Source: JBJXFY01 sp046155815
GTDB lineage: Bacteria; Verrucomicrobiota; Verrucomicrobiia; Limisphaerales; CAIMTB01
Direction: 5' to 3'
DNA: 8,463 bases
NCBI GenBank assembly: GCA_046155815.1
Contig: JBJXFY010000440.1
Location: 1-8,463, forward strand
The notes below the pieces were generated by a model, which made no database searches, had not been told where the DNA came from, and saw only the letters and a program-made list of their open reading frames with translations. This document shows, piece after piece, positions 1 to 5,469 of this stretch. The translations under genes were made by a program, and so were the position numbers. The stretch's first letter is position 1. Every line of letters starts with the position of its first letter.

Positions 1-5
1 GATGT

Positions 6-524
6 TCACACGGTCAGAGGCTCTGCGGTCATCCTGTCAGCCGGAGCGGCTGAATCAATGCCTGCTGAGGACCGCCGTGCCTTGATCAGAAACCCGTTCG
101 CCGCCTCGTAGTCCGGGCGTTCGGGGAGCGTGGTGTCGGCGAGGGCGTGCTCGAAGTCGCGGTGGAGCTGCTGGCGCCAGCCGTCCACTTCGGGCCACGG
201 CACGTCGCCGCGTTTGACGGCAAGCAGGCGATCCCGGTGGGCCTCGACGCGCACGGCCACGCGGCCTTCGCGCAACGTGGCCGCGCCGGTCAGCAGCAGG
301 CGCAGGAGGTGCATGGCGTGCTTCCAGCGCACCTGGCCGTGGTTGCGGCGGTCCTGCTCGATCTTCCTGAACTGCGACATGGCGTAGCCGTTGAAGGTCT
401 GGAAGATCATCTGGCTCAGGAACCGCTGGCGCAGGGCCAGCAGTTCCTCCCCGAGCGGCGTGACCTTCTCGACCAGGGGCGAGTAGAGGCATTCGAGGAT
501 GTTCGGGTTGGCCTTGAGCGCCAT
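6..524 (-). CDS. C-terminal part of the RlaP-type nucleotidyltransferase (172 aa from the first ATG after the amber codon)
   Basis: This is the same reading frame after the TAG; the first available ATG is codon 152 of the whole gene. It holds the family's most recognisable stretches: ALKANPNILECLYSP just after the ATG, then an Arg/His-rich helical region with GYAMSQF, WKHAMHLLRLLL and LREG, and near the end RPDYEAANGFLIKARR. These match the C-terminal helical half of COG3541 proteins. Seven codons between the TAG and this ATG (Glu-Leu-Gln-Lys-Leu-Leu-Ala) also look like conserved family sequence, so this is the remainder of a broken gene and not an independent one. No ribosome binding site is visible ahead of the ATG, so separate translation is doubtful. 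The protein ends with a short, probably variable tail. Confidence 0.5.
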   Translation of the reverse strand: MALKANPNILECLYSPLVEKVTPLGEELLALRQRFLSQMIFQTFNGYAMSQFRKIEQDRRNHGQVRWKHAMHLLRLLLTGAATLREGRVAVRVEAHRDRLLAVKRGDVPWPEVDGWRQQLHRDFEHALADTTLPERPDYEAANGFLIKARRSSAGIDSAAPADRMTAEPLTV

Positions 525-545
525 GGCGAGGAGCTTCTGCAGCTC

Positions 546-977
546 CTAGTAGCAGCTCTGCGTCGCGTAGTCCTCAAACTGTTCGGGCGCGCCGTAAAGC
601 GACAATTGCAGCTCGGCGGACGCCAGATAGATGCCGCGCCGGTCGGTGTCGGATTCGTCATTGTCCAGCCCGTACGCCCGCGAGCCGACGACGCAGCGGT
701 AGAGGATGAACGGTTCCAGTTCAAAGCCCGGCGGCGCCTCCGAACCCGGCAGCCGGTCCTTGAAGTGCTTGAGGATGTCGAGCTGTTCGCGCGTGAGGGA
801 CGCCTCGAACCCGTCCGGGAACCGCACGAGGAAGTGCCTCTCCGCTTCTCCTGCCGGCGTGCGCGTGACTACGCCGACCGCGCCGCGCGGATGGACGAGC
901 GAATGGTTGGTCCCGCGGACCTCCACGAGCGAGACGACCTGGGTTCCGGCGGAGAGGTTGTGCAGCTGATGGGACAT
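546..977 (-). CDS. N-terminal part of the RlaP-type nucleotidyltransferase (143 aa before the amber codon)
   Basis: If the TAG is a true stop, translation from ATG 977 gives 143 residues. Residues about 8-72 look like a small beta-barrel (Tudor/SH3-like), with the motif VRFPDG at 51-56. The polymerase-beta nucleotidyltransferase signature follows: Gly98-Ser99, then Tyr102-Gly103, then Ser109-Asp110-Thr111-Asp112, where Asp110 and Asp112 are the expected metal-binding pair. The fragment ends at Ser-Cys-Tyr143, inside the catalytic domain, so on its own it should lack part of the fold. A longer frame opens upstream to base 1172, but it would overlap the well-conserved end of Hen1. ATG 977 is preferred because it abuts the hen1 stop and matches the N-terminus expected of the family. 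A weak GAGAAG lies upstream of it; there is no strong ribosome binding site. Confidence 0.6.
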   Translation of the reverse strand: MSHQLHNLSAGTQVVSLVEVRGTNHSLVHPRGAVGVVTRTPAGEAERHFLVRFPDGFEASLTREQLDILKHFKDRLPGSEAPPGFELEPFILYRCVVGSRAYGLDNDESDTDRRGIYLASAELQLSLYGAPEQFEDYATQSCY

Positions 978-979
978 GG

Positions 980-2602
980 CTAGGCGGACTTCTCGAACAC
1001 CCCCATCTGCGTCGGTGCGCCGAGGGCCGCGTCCTCGGGGCCGACGGGCAGGAAGCGCACGGCGTAGCCGAAGCGCGCGGCGATACCTTCCGCCCAGGCC
1101 CGGAACTCCGCGCGCGTCCACTCGAAGCGGTGGTCGCGGTGGCGCAGCTTCCCGGCGGGCAGCGTCTCCCACTTCACGTTGTACTCCCGGTTCGGCGTGG
1201 TGAGGACGACGGTGCCGGGCCGGGCGAACCCGAACAGCACGCGCTCGAAGGCCGCCAGCCGCGGCGGATCAAGGTGCTCGACCACCTCGACCACGGCCGC
1301 GGCGTCGTAGCCGGCGAGGCGCGCGTCGCGGTACATGAGCGAGCCGTGGAGCAGCTTCAGGCGCTCCTTCTGCCGCGGCGGCAGGCGGTCCCAGCGCAGG
1401 CGGTCGCGGGCGAGCTCGATCGCGCGGTGGGAAACCTCGAGGCCGACGATCTCGGTGAACTGGCGCTCCCGGAGCAGCCTTTGCAGGAGGCGGCCTTCGC
1501 CGCAGCCGAGGTCGAGCACGCGCGTTGCGCCCGCGGCCTTGAGCACGGCCAGCACGGCGCCGAGGCGGAGGTCGTGCAGCGTGGGGGTCCCGGGTCTGGC
1601 GTCCGGGGTCTGGGGAGAGGAGGGGTCGCCGCCGGCGCTGGTGGTGGGCGGGGATTCTTCCTCACCGGCGTGGAACCGGTTTGCAACCGGCACACCATCT
1701 GTCCCGGAACCGGGAGCGGGCGGCGGCGGTTGAACTGGCTCATGCGGGTGAGGCTCCACTGCCGCGGGGCAGTCAGTGCACAGGCTGGCGGCCTGTCCCA
1801 CGCGGGCTTCCAGCGCCGCCTCCTCCGCGTCGCGCGTCGCCGTCGTTTCGTCCGGGGCCGGGTCGCCGCCTTCGCCGAGCTGGTCGAGGGCGTCGTCCAC
1901 GAGGCCGCGGCGGTGCTTGAGGTAGCGGCGGGCGATGACATCGCGCGCGGGGTGCGCGGCCAGCCAGCCTTCGCCGTGGCGGAGGAGCTTGGCCACCTCG
2001 TCGTCGCCCACCCAGTAGTGCTTGTCGTTGTCGAGCACGGGCACGAGCACGTAGAGGTGGCTCAGGAGCCGGTGCAGCGGCAGCGTGCCGGCGAGCGTGA
2101 CGCGGTGCAGCGCGCCCTCGCCCCATTCGGGAAACTGCGCGTCCCGCGGCAGGCGCGCGGCCGTGACCTGGTAGCCCAGCGGCTCGAAGAGACGGCGCAG
2201 GAACTCCTCGCCGCCGCGGACGGGCACGGCGGGCAGGGTGGCCTCCAGCGGCAGGGGCTGGTCGGCGAGTTCCGGCCGCTCCTTGCAGGTGCCGGAGAGC
2301 GCGGTGCCGAACACCTCCGCCAGCGCGACGCTCAGGAAGGAGGACGCGGCGTAGGGCCGGTCGTTGACGTACTGATCGAACAGGCCGCCTTCGCCCGCCG
2401 GGCCGCGACGGTTGCGGACGAGGCCCACGGGGTCCACCTCGACCAGCAGCGCGGCGGTGCAGCGGTCTTCTGTCGCCTCGGGGTAGAAGACCTGCGCGCG
2501 GCCGAAGGTCAGGGAAAACGACTGCGGCCGTGCCGGGTTCTTGCGCAGCAGGTAGCCAATATCCGTGGCCGGCCGGTGCGTGGTGCTGAGCGTCAGGAGC
2601 AC
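980..2602 (-). CDS. hen1: Bacterial Hen1: 3'-terminal RNA ribose 2'-O-methyltransferase, with an enlarged linker
   Basis: Hen1 methylates the 2'-OH of the 3' end of broken RNA (such as nuclease-cut tRNA) before Pnkp seals it, so the repaired RNA resists re-cleavage. The start is GTG; the first residues (MLLTLSTTHRPATDIGYLLR) match the usual family N-terminus. Residues 1 to about 245 are the N-terminal lobe that activates the Pnkp ligase. Residues about 341-540 are the AdoMet methyltransferase: VLDLGCGEG at 362-370 binds AdoMet, and Glu439, Glu442, His443 (EVVEH) plus His491 (DHRFEW) are the expected metal ligands. All are present, so it should be active. At 540 residues it is about 75 longer than family members I recall (around 465). 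The excess lies at about residues 267-337, a Pro/Gly/Ser/Thr-rich linker encoded by palindrome-rich DNA. It is followed after two bases by an RlaP-type nucleotidyltransferase. Pnkp is not in the window. Confidence 0.95.
   Translation of the reverse strand: MLLTLSTTHRPATDIGYLLRKNPARPQSFSLTFGRAQVFYPEATEDRCTAALLVEVDPVGLVRNRRGPAGEGGLFDQYVNDRPYAASSFLSVALAEVFGTALSGTCKERPELADQPLPLEATLPAVPVRGGEEFLRRLFEPLGYQVTAARLPRDAQFPEWGEGALHRVTLAGTLPLHRLLSHLYVLVPVLDNDKHYWVGDDEVAKLLRHGEGWLAAHPARDVIARRYLKHRRGLVDDALDQLGEGGDPAPDETTATRDAEEAALEARVGQAASLCTDCPAAVEPHPHEPVQPPPPAPGSGTDGVPVANRFHAGEEESPPTTSAGGDPSSPQTPDARPGTPTLHDLRLGAVLAVLKAAGATRVLDLGCGEGRLLQRLLRERQFTEIVGLEVSHRAIELARDRLRWDRLPPRQKERLKLLHGSLMYRDARLAGYDAAAVVEVVEHLDPPRLAAFERVLFGFARPGTVVLTTPNREYNVKWETLPAGKLRHRDHRFEWTRAEFRAWAEGIAARFGYAVRFLPVGPEDAALGAPTQMGVFEKSA
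1592..1613. repeat. Direct repeat GGGTCTGG inside the hen1 linker
   Basis: GGGTCTGG occurs at 1592-1599 and again at 1606-1613, six bases apart, and encodes part of a Pro/Asp/Thr-rich stretch of the Hen1 linker. It sits at the methyltransferase-side edge of the extra segment, just before the conserved residues that lead into the methyltransferase domain. Confidence 0.6.
1676..1690. repeat. Hairpin CCGGTT-TGC-AACCGG inside the hen1 linker
   Basis: A perfect six-base-pair stem (1676-1681 with 1685-1690) closes a three-base loop. The octamer GGAACCGG overlaps its left side (1672-1679) and recurs at 1706-1713. The sequence resembles short palindromic elements I associate with verrucomicrobial intergenic DNA, but that resemblance is from memory. 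Here it is read through in frame as part of Hen1. Confidence 0.55.
1758..1773. repeat. Hairpin ACTGCC-GCGG-GGCAGT inside the hen1 linker
   Basis: A perfect six-base-pair stem (1758-1763 with 1768-1773) closes a four-base loop. It lies seven bases from the next hairpin at 1780-1796. Both fall inside the extra linker of Hen1 and not in its conserved lobes. Confidence 0.5.
1780..1796. repeat. Hairpin ACAGGC-TGGCG-GCCTGT inside the hen1 linker
   Basis: A perfect six-base-pair stem (1780-1785 with 1791-1796) closes a five-base loop. It marks the N-terminal-lobe side of the extra Hen1 segment. On the minus strand it reads GGGACAGGC-CGCCA-GCCTGT, the form of a short palindromic repeat I recall as common in verrucomicrobial and planctomycete genomes. 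Family membership needs a genome-wide search. Confidence 0.55.
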
Positions 2603-2608
2603 GGCGGC

Positions 2609-2614
2609 AGGCTA
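2609..2614 (-). promoter_or_regulatory. Possible -10 element TAGCCT just ahead of hen1
   Basis: TAGCCT lies six bases upstream of the hen1 GTG start on the coding strand, in the context CCCTAGCCTG. The SDR gene has the same CCTAGCCTG ahead of its start. TTGCGC stands 23 bases further upstream (2643-2638), longer than a standard spacer, so the -35 assignment is weak. If it is used, the transcript would have almost no leader, which would fit the missing Shine-Dalgarno sequence. Confidence 0.25.
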
Positions 2615-2620
2615 GGGGGC

Positions 2621-2634
2621 ACCGGCCGGCCGGT
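2621..2634. repeat. Perfect 14-bp palindrome between hen1 and the beta-helix gene
   Basis: ACCGGCCGGCCGGT is its own reverse complement. It sits in the 59-base gap between the beta-helix stop codon and the hen1 start. It has no unpaired centre and no T-run, so it is a poor intrinsic terminator. It may be a protein-binding site or simply a product of GC-rich composition. Confidence 0.4.
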
Positions 2635-2661
2635 CAGGCGCAATCACGACGCCCTCACCGG

Positions 2662-4617
2662 CTACCTCCGCCGTGGCCCGACCTGACTGACATCCACGGG
2701 GCGGAACCCGAGCTTGAGCGCCGGTGATCCGGGCTTCAACCGGAAGTCCTCTTTCGCCGCGTCCACAAACAGCGGGTCGGTGATGAGCGAGTTGGTGTCG
2801 TGACCTCGGGCGCGCCACTGCTCCCAGGTCCCGCCGGCGAACTTCATCCTCGCCGGGTCGCCGCCGGCGCGGGTGTCCCAGTAGAGATTCCCCTGGATGA
2901 CGAAGCGGTCGTTCTTCCACGAGCTGCCCAGCAGCACGCCGGAGTCGAAGAAGACGAGGTTGTTCGTGAAGGTGAAGGAATTGTGCTCCTCGTCGCGCGT
3001 GCGCATGAGCTGGTGCTCGCGGTTGAAGGCGATGACGTTGTTGCGGATGACGTTGTCGCGGCCGTAATGCTGGTGAAAGCCCGCGCTCTTGCAGCGGTAC
3101 ACCACGTTGTCCTCCAGCACGATGCCGGTGCTGCCCTCGTCCGTGTACAGGCCCCAGCCGCCGTAGTCATAGCTGGCCACGTCGTGAATGAGGTTGTTCC
3201 GCACGGCGGTGCCGGGCTGGATGCCGAGCGTGTACACGCCGCCCATGTCACTGAGCCGGCCCTGGCCGATGTCATAGAGATGGTTGAAGGCAATGAGGTT
3301 TTCCCGGCAGGGCGTCTCCTGGTAGCCCCAGTTCCAGCCGACGGACACGGCCGTGTAGTAGAGGTCGTGGATGGCGTTGTGGACGATCCGGTTCGTGCCG
3401 GACTGAAAGATGATGACGCCCACGGCCGGGGCGAAGACCCGGCCGAGCGCGTGGATGTCACAGTCACTCACTGCGTGCGAGTGACTGGCGGTGAAGGCGT
3501 CCGGCTGGCGGTCGCCCGGCTCGCCGATCCGCACGCCGCCGCCGCCGATGCCCGTGACTTCACACCGGCTGACGCGCCAATGCCGCGCGCCGCGGCCCAG
3601 GTCGAGGGCGTACCCGCCGAGGTTCTCAAAGCGGCAGTCCTCGATCACGCCTCCGGCGGCGTGCTCCACGCGGAAGGCTCCACGGACCGGCACGGCCGCC
3701 TGCGGCGAGATCATCCCGCCGGCCGGCATCGCGTAGTCCGTGTGGGCGAAGGTGAGTCCTCGGAAGGCCACGCCGGCCACCGGCTTCCGGGCACCGGTGT
3801 CGCCCTGCACCCGCACGATCTCCATCAGGCGCGGGGCGATGATCTCGGCCTGGTTCGGATCTACGCCCGCGGGCGCGAGCCAGCGCAGCTCGCCGGTGGC
3901 GCGGTCGAGAAACCATTCGTCCGGCGCGTCGAGCGCGTCGGGCACGTTTTCGACCCAGTAGCGCGCGTCGGCCTCGGACATCCAGTCGGGGCGCGGCTGG
4001 TCCGCGGCGAGGGTGGCGACGCGGGCGGCCGCGTCCACGGCGAGGATGGGGACATGCAGGTCGGTCCATTTCTGGAGCATGACGAGCCGTGCGTCGAGGC
4101 GGCCCGCCCATTCCGGCCGGAGGTCGCCGGCGCGGAAGGGCAGCGTCATCGGCAGGCCCGTGCCAAGCGCTCCGGCCGCGCGGAAAAAGCCCTCGTTGGG
4201 GGTGCGGGCGCGCTGGGCCCGGCGGCCATTGACGAAGAGCTGGTGAAAGTACCACCGGCCCGCCGCCACCTCGGGCAGCGTCACCCGCCAGTGGCCGGGC
4301 GTGGCCTCGTCGCGCCGCCAGCCGGTGAGACGCGTTCCGCCGCTGACGACGGGGCGCGCCCCCGGCGCGGCGGCGAGCGTGAGGCCGGAATGTTCCGGCC
4401 CCAGCGCCAGCGGCGTCGTGAGTTCATGGCGGCCCGCGTGCAGCACGATGGTCCCGCCCGCACCGCGGGCGCGGTCTGCCGCCGCGATGACGGTCCTGAG
4501 CGGCTCTGCCGCCGTCCCGGCGGCGCCGTCGTCGCCGTCGGGACGGACGTGCCACTCCGCGGCGGACAGGCGGAGCGCGAGGCCGACGACGGGGAACAGA
4601 CGTGGAATCAGCTTCAT
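2662..4617 (-). CDS. Secreted right-handed parallel beta-helix protein, GH141-like (putative glycosidase)
   Basis: This is a 651-residue protein from ATG 4617. An in-frame GTG at 4662 would place 15 polar residues before the signal peptide, so ATG is preferred. Residues 1 to about 20 (Met-Lys-Leu, hydrophobic core, Ser-Ala-Ala) form a signal peptide; the protein is exported. The segment at 21-100 (HVRPDGDDG, then ISGG-type and LTGW motifs) and QLFVNGRRAQRARTPN at 126-141 are typical of beta-helix glycosidases such as family GH141, which includes fucosidase and xylanase activities. Residues about 280-580 hold repeated beta-helix rungs with many Asn-Asn and Gly turns. Asp457 (LSDMGG) and Asp493 (YTDEGS) are candidate catalytic acids by analogy with that family. 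The last 60 residues (DPLFVDAAKEDFRLKPGSPA) are the usual closing segment. The substrate cannot be told from sequence. It may share a transcript with the 184-aa gene 85 bases upstream. No ribosome binding site is seen. Confidence 0.85.
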   Translation of the reverse strand: MKLIPRLFPVVGLALRLSAAEWHVRPDGDDGAAGTAAEPLRTVIAAADRARGAGGTIVLHAGRHELTTPLALGPEHSGLTLAAAPGARPVVSGGTRLTGWRRDEATPGHWRVTLPEVAAGRWYFHQLFVNGRRAQRARTPNEGFFRAAGALGTGLPMTLPFRAGDLRPEWAGRLDARLVMLQKWTDLHVPILAVDAAARVATLAADQPRPDWMSEADARYWVENVPDALDAPDEWFLDRATGELRWLAPAGVDPNQAEIIAPRLMEIVRVQGDTGARKPVAGVAFRGLTFAHTDYAMPAGGMISPQAAVPVRGAFRVEHAAGGVIEDCRFENLGGYALDLGRGARHWRVSRCEVTGIGGGGVRIGEPGDRQPDAFTASHSHAVSDCDIHALGRVFAPAVGVIIFQSGTNRIVHNAIHDLYYTAVSVGWNWGYQETPCRENLIAFNHLYDIGQGRLSDMGGVYTLGIQPGTAVRNNLIHDVASYDYGGWGLYTDEGSTGIVLEDNVVYRCKSAGFHQHYGRDNVIRNNVIAFNREHQLMRTRDEEHNSFTFTNNLVFFDSGVLLGSSWKNDRFVIQGNLYWDTRAGGDPARMKFAGGTWEQWRARGHDTNSLITDPLFVDAAKEDFRLKPGSPALKLGFRPVDVSQVGPRRR

Positions 4618-4678
4618 GGGGGGCGGACGCGGTTGGGAAAGGGAGAATTTGGCGCGGATCACCGACAGGCCACGCGGA

Positions 4679-4715
4679 CGGCGAAGCGGCGGCCGGTCGG
4701 CCTCAGGCTTCGCCG
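4679..4715 (-). terminator. Stem-loop spanning the stop codon of the 184-aa gene
   Basis: CGGCGAAGC (4679-4687) pairs perfectly with GCTTCGCCG (4707-4715), giving nine base pairs around a 19-base loop. The TGA stop of the 184-residue protein (4705-4703) lies in the loop, which also contains GGCCG and CGGCC (4691-4702) able to pair with each other. There is no T-run after it, so it may be an mRNA 3' structure or attenuator and not a classical terminator. Confidence 0.3.
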
Positions 4716-5257
4716 CCCTTGGAGCTGAACTGCCCGGCCTTTTCGCGGAAGAGGATGTTGAACGTGGTCATCGAGCCGTAGCAGCGCGTGAGGTAGCCCT
4801 GCCAGTCGAACTTCTCGGCGTCGGTCAGCTTGTCGCTGGCGTTCACCTTCTGCTCGATGGCACGGAGGTTGTTCCGCATCATCACGATCTTGTGGAAGAA
4901 GGTTTCGAGCGGCACCTCCTTGGCCAGCAGCGCGGGATCCGCGGGGTGCAGCACCAGCCGGCCGCCTTGCCAGCGCGCGGCCAATTCTTCGCGCACGGCG
5001 TCGGGCTGCTCAAGGCCCAGCCGGTCGGCCACGGTGCGCACGGTGGCGGCGATGATCTCGGCCAGCGGCGCGTCGAGGCCGGTGAGGGAGGCCTGCGCCT
5101 CGCCCGGCAGCAGGCCGCTCAGCGCCGGGTCCACGGCGCGGCAGTCGCCGCCGTCGAACACCACCGTCGCGGTGATTTCGTCGAGGGCCTTCACCGTACC
5201 CATGCCGTAGGCCGGATGCCGGACGCGCTGGCCGATGCGCAGCGAGGAAATCTGCAT
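4703..5257 (-). CDS. Conserved 184-aa protein of unknown function with a Tudor/KOW-like N-terminus
   Basis: I do not recognise a named family. Residues about 5-45 (RIGQRVRHPAYGMGTV, then VVFDGG) resemble the small beta-barrel found at the C-terminus of UvrD/PcrA helicases and in CarD/KOW-like domains, which bind protein or nucleic acid. Residues about 60-112 are mostly helical and acidic. Residues 116-172 (VPLETFFHKIVMMRNNLRAIEQKV, read here in two parts: up to HKIVMM, then onward, followed by GYLTRCYGSMTTFNILF) form a strongly patterned helical block with the look of a conserved core; I recall similar unnamed verrucomicrobial proteins. No signal peptide or membrane segment is seen, so it is probably cytoplasmic. 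It is the first gene of the minus-strand group and faces the SDR gene across a 212-base gap. The start codon ATG 5257 lacks a ribosome binding site. Confidence 0.8.
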   Translation of the reverse strand: MQISSLRIGQRVRHPAYGMGTVKALDEITATVVFDGGDCRAVDPALSGLLPGEAQASLTGLDAPLAEIIAATVRTVADRLGLEQPDAVREELAARWQGGRLVLHPADPALLAKEVPLETFFHKIVMMRNNLRAIEQKVNASDKLTDAEKFDWQGYLTRCYGSMTTFNILFREKAGQFSSKGGEA

Positions 5258-5268
5258 CGCCCAAGCGT

Positions 5269-5288
5269 GCGAGCACCGGCTCGCCGGT
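5269..5288. repeat. Overlapping palindromes in the divergent intergenic region
   Basis: GCGAGC (5269-5274) pairs with GCTCGC (5279-5284) across the loop ACCG, and ACCGGC (5275-5280) pairs with GCCGGT (5283-5288). The two hairpins share bases and exclude each other. They lie 12 bases upstream of the 184-aa gene's start, so they could be an operator or an alternative-structure element, or part of a dispersed palindromic repeat. Confidence 0.4.
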
Positions 5289-5306
5289 CCACCGTTCTTT
5301 TGGGAG

Positions 5307-5326
5307 CCGGAGGGCCGGGCTTCCGG
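5307..5326. repeat. GC-rich imperfect palindrome in the divergent intergenic region
   Basis: CCGGA (5307-5311) and TCCGG (5322-5326) are inverted copies flanking a ten-base GC-rich centre. With the palindromes at 5269-5288 this makes a 58-base palindrome-rich patch between the divergent genes. Confidence 0.35.
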
Positions 5327-5370
5327 TCGCTTGACCTGGACACTTTACCCTGATCGTCGATGGAATCCCT

Positions 5371-5407
5371 GGAGAGAGGAGAGACAGGAGCACGATCAAG
5401 ATTGAGG
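5371..5407 (+). other. Purine-rich imperfect repeat tract in the intergenic region
   Basis: From 5371 the plus strand is almost all purine (GGAGAGAGGAGAGACAGGAG), then continues with CACGATCAAGATTGAG. It does not encode part of either neighbour. Its texture recalls degenerate hexamer tracts that I associate with intergenic regions of this phylum. Apart from this tract and the palindromes, the 212-base gap 5258-5469 shows only the candidate SDR promoter. Confidence 0.3.
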
Positions 5408-5428
5408 CCCTGCTCCCCGGGGATGGGT

Positions 5429-5458
5429 TTGCGGCCGGGCCGGCGGCTGTCCTAGCCT
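5429..5458 (+). promoter_or_regulatory. Candidate promoter of the SDR gene (TTGCGG, 18 bases, TAGCCT)
   Basis: TTGCGG at 5429-5434 and TAGCCT at 5453-5458 are 18 bases apart, close to sigma-70-type spacing, with the -10-like box ending 11 bases before the ATG. Transcription would begin a few bases before the start codon, giving a nearly leaderless mRNA. The same TTGCG and CCTAGCCTG words stand ahead of hen1. Confidence 0.35.
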
Positions 5459-5469
5459 GACTTCTCGTC

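Larger units (their letters stand above)
6..977 (-). pseudogene. RlaP-type (COG3541) nucleotidyltransferase, interrupted by one in-frame amber codon
   Basis: Read from ATG 977-975 to the TGA at 8-6, this is a 324-codon frame with one internal TAG at codon 144 (bases 548-546). Both sides of the TAG read in the same phase and belong to the same family: predicted DNA polymerase beta-superfamily nucleotidyltransferases linked to RNA repair (RlaP, COG3541). The N-terminal half carries the catalytic motif and the C-terminal half the helical region. From memory of the family, the residues around the break normally read Cys-Tyr-Trp-Glu-Leu, so TAG most simply replaces TGG through one G-to-A change (plus-strand base 547 C to T). 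No other stop, frameshift or loss of motif is visible, so the lesion is recent, a sequencing error, or suppressed. The gene starts two bases after the hen1 stop, so the two are very probably co-transcribed. The substrate is unknown; addition of a nucleotide to an RNA end is the family hypothesis. Confidence 0.8.

Noticed and set aside
147..983. 278-codon plus-strand open frame crossing the amber site, considered as an alternative real gene that would explain the TAG
   Set aside because: The conserved nucleotidyltransferase motifs are on the minus strand on both sides of the TAG, and this frame matches no family I recognise.
2618..2640. Palindrome between the beta-helix gene and hen1 considered as an intrinsic terminator
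   Set aside because: It has no loop and no T-run on either strand; recorded only as a palindrome.
1130..2686. Long plus-strand open frame (518 codons) opposite hen1
   Set aside because: It is the antisense shadow of hen1. GC-rich codon use keeps the opposite frame free of stops, and its translation is low-complexity Arg/Ala/Gly with no family features.
2800..4728. Long plus-strand open frame (642 codons) opposite the beta-helix gene
   Set aside because: The minus-strand frame has a signal peptide and clear beta-helix motifs; the plus-strand translation shows only composition bias.
5331..5360. TTGACC at 5331-5336 considered as a -35 box for the SDR gene
   Set aside because: No -10-like sequence lies at a usable distance, and the site is about 135 bases from the start codon. 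The TTGCGG/TAGCCT pair is better placed.
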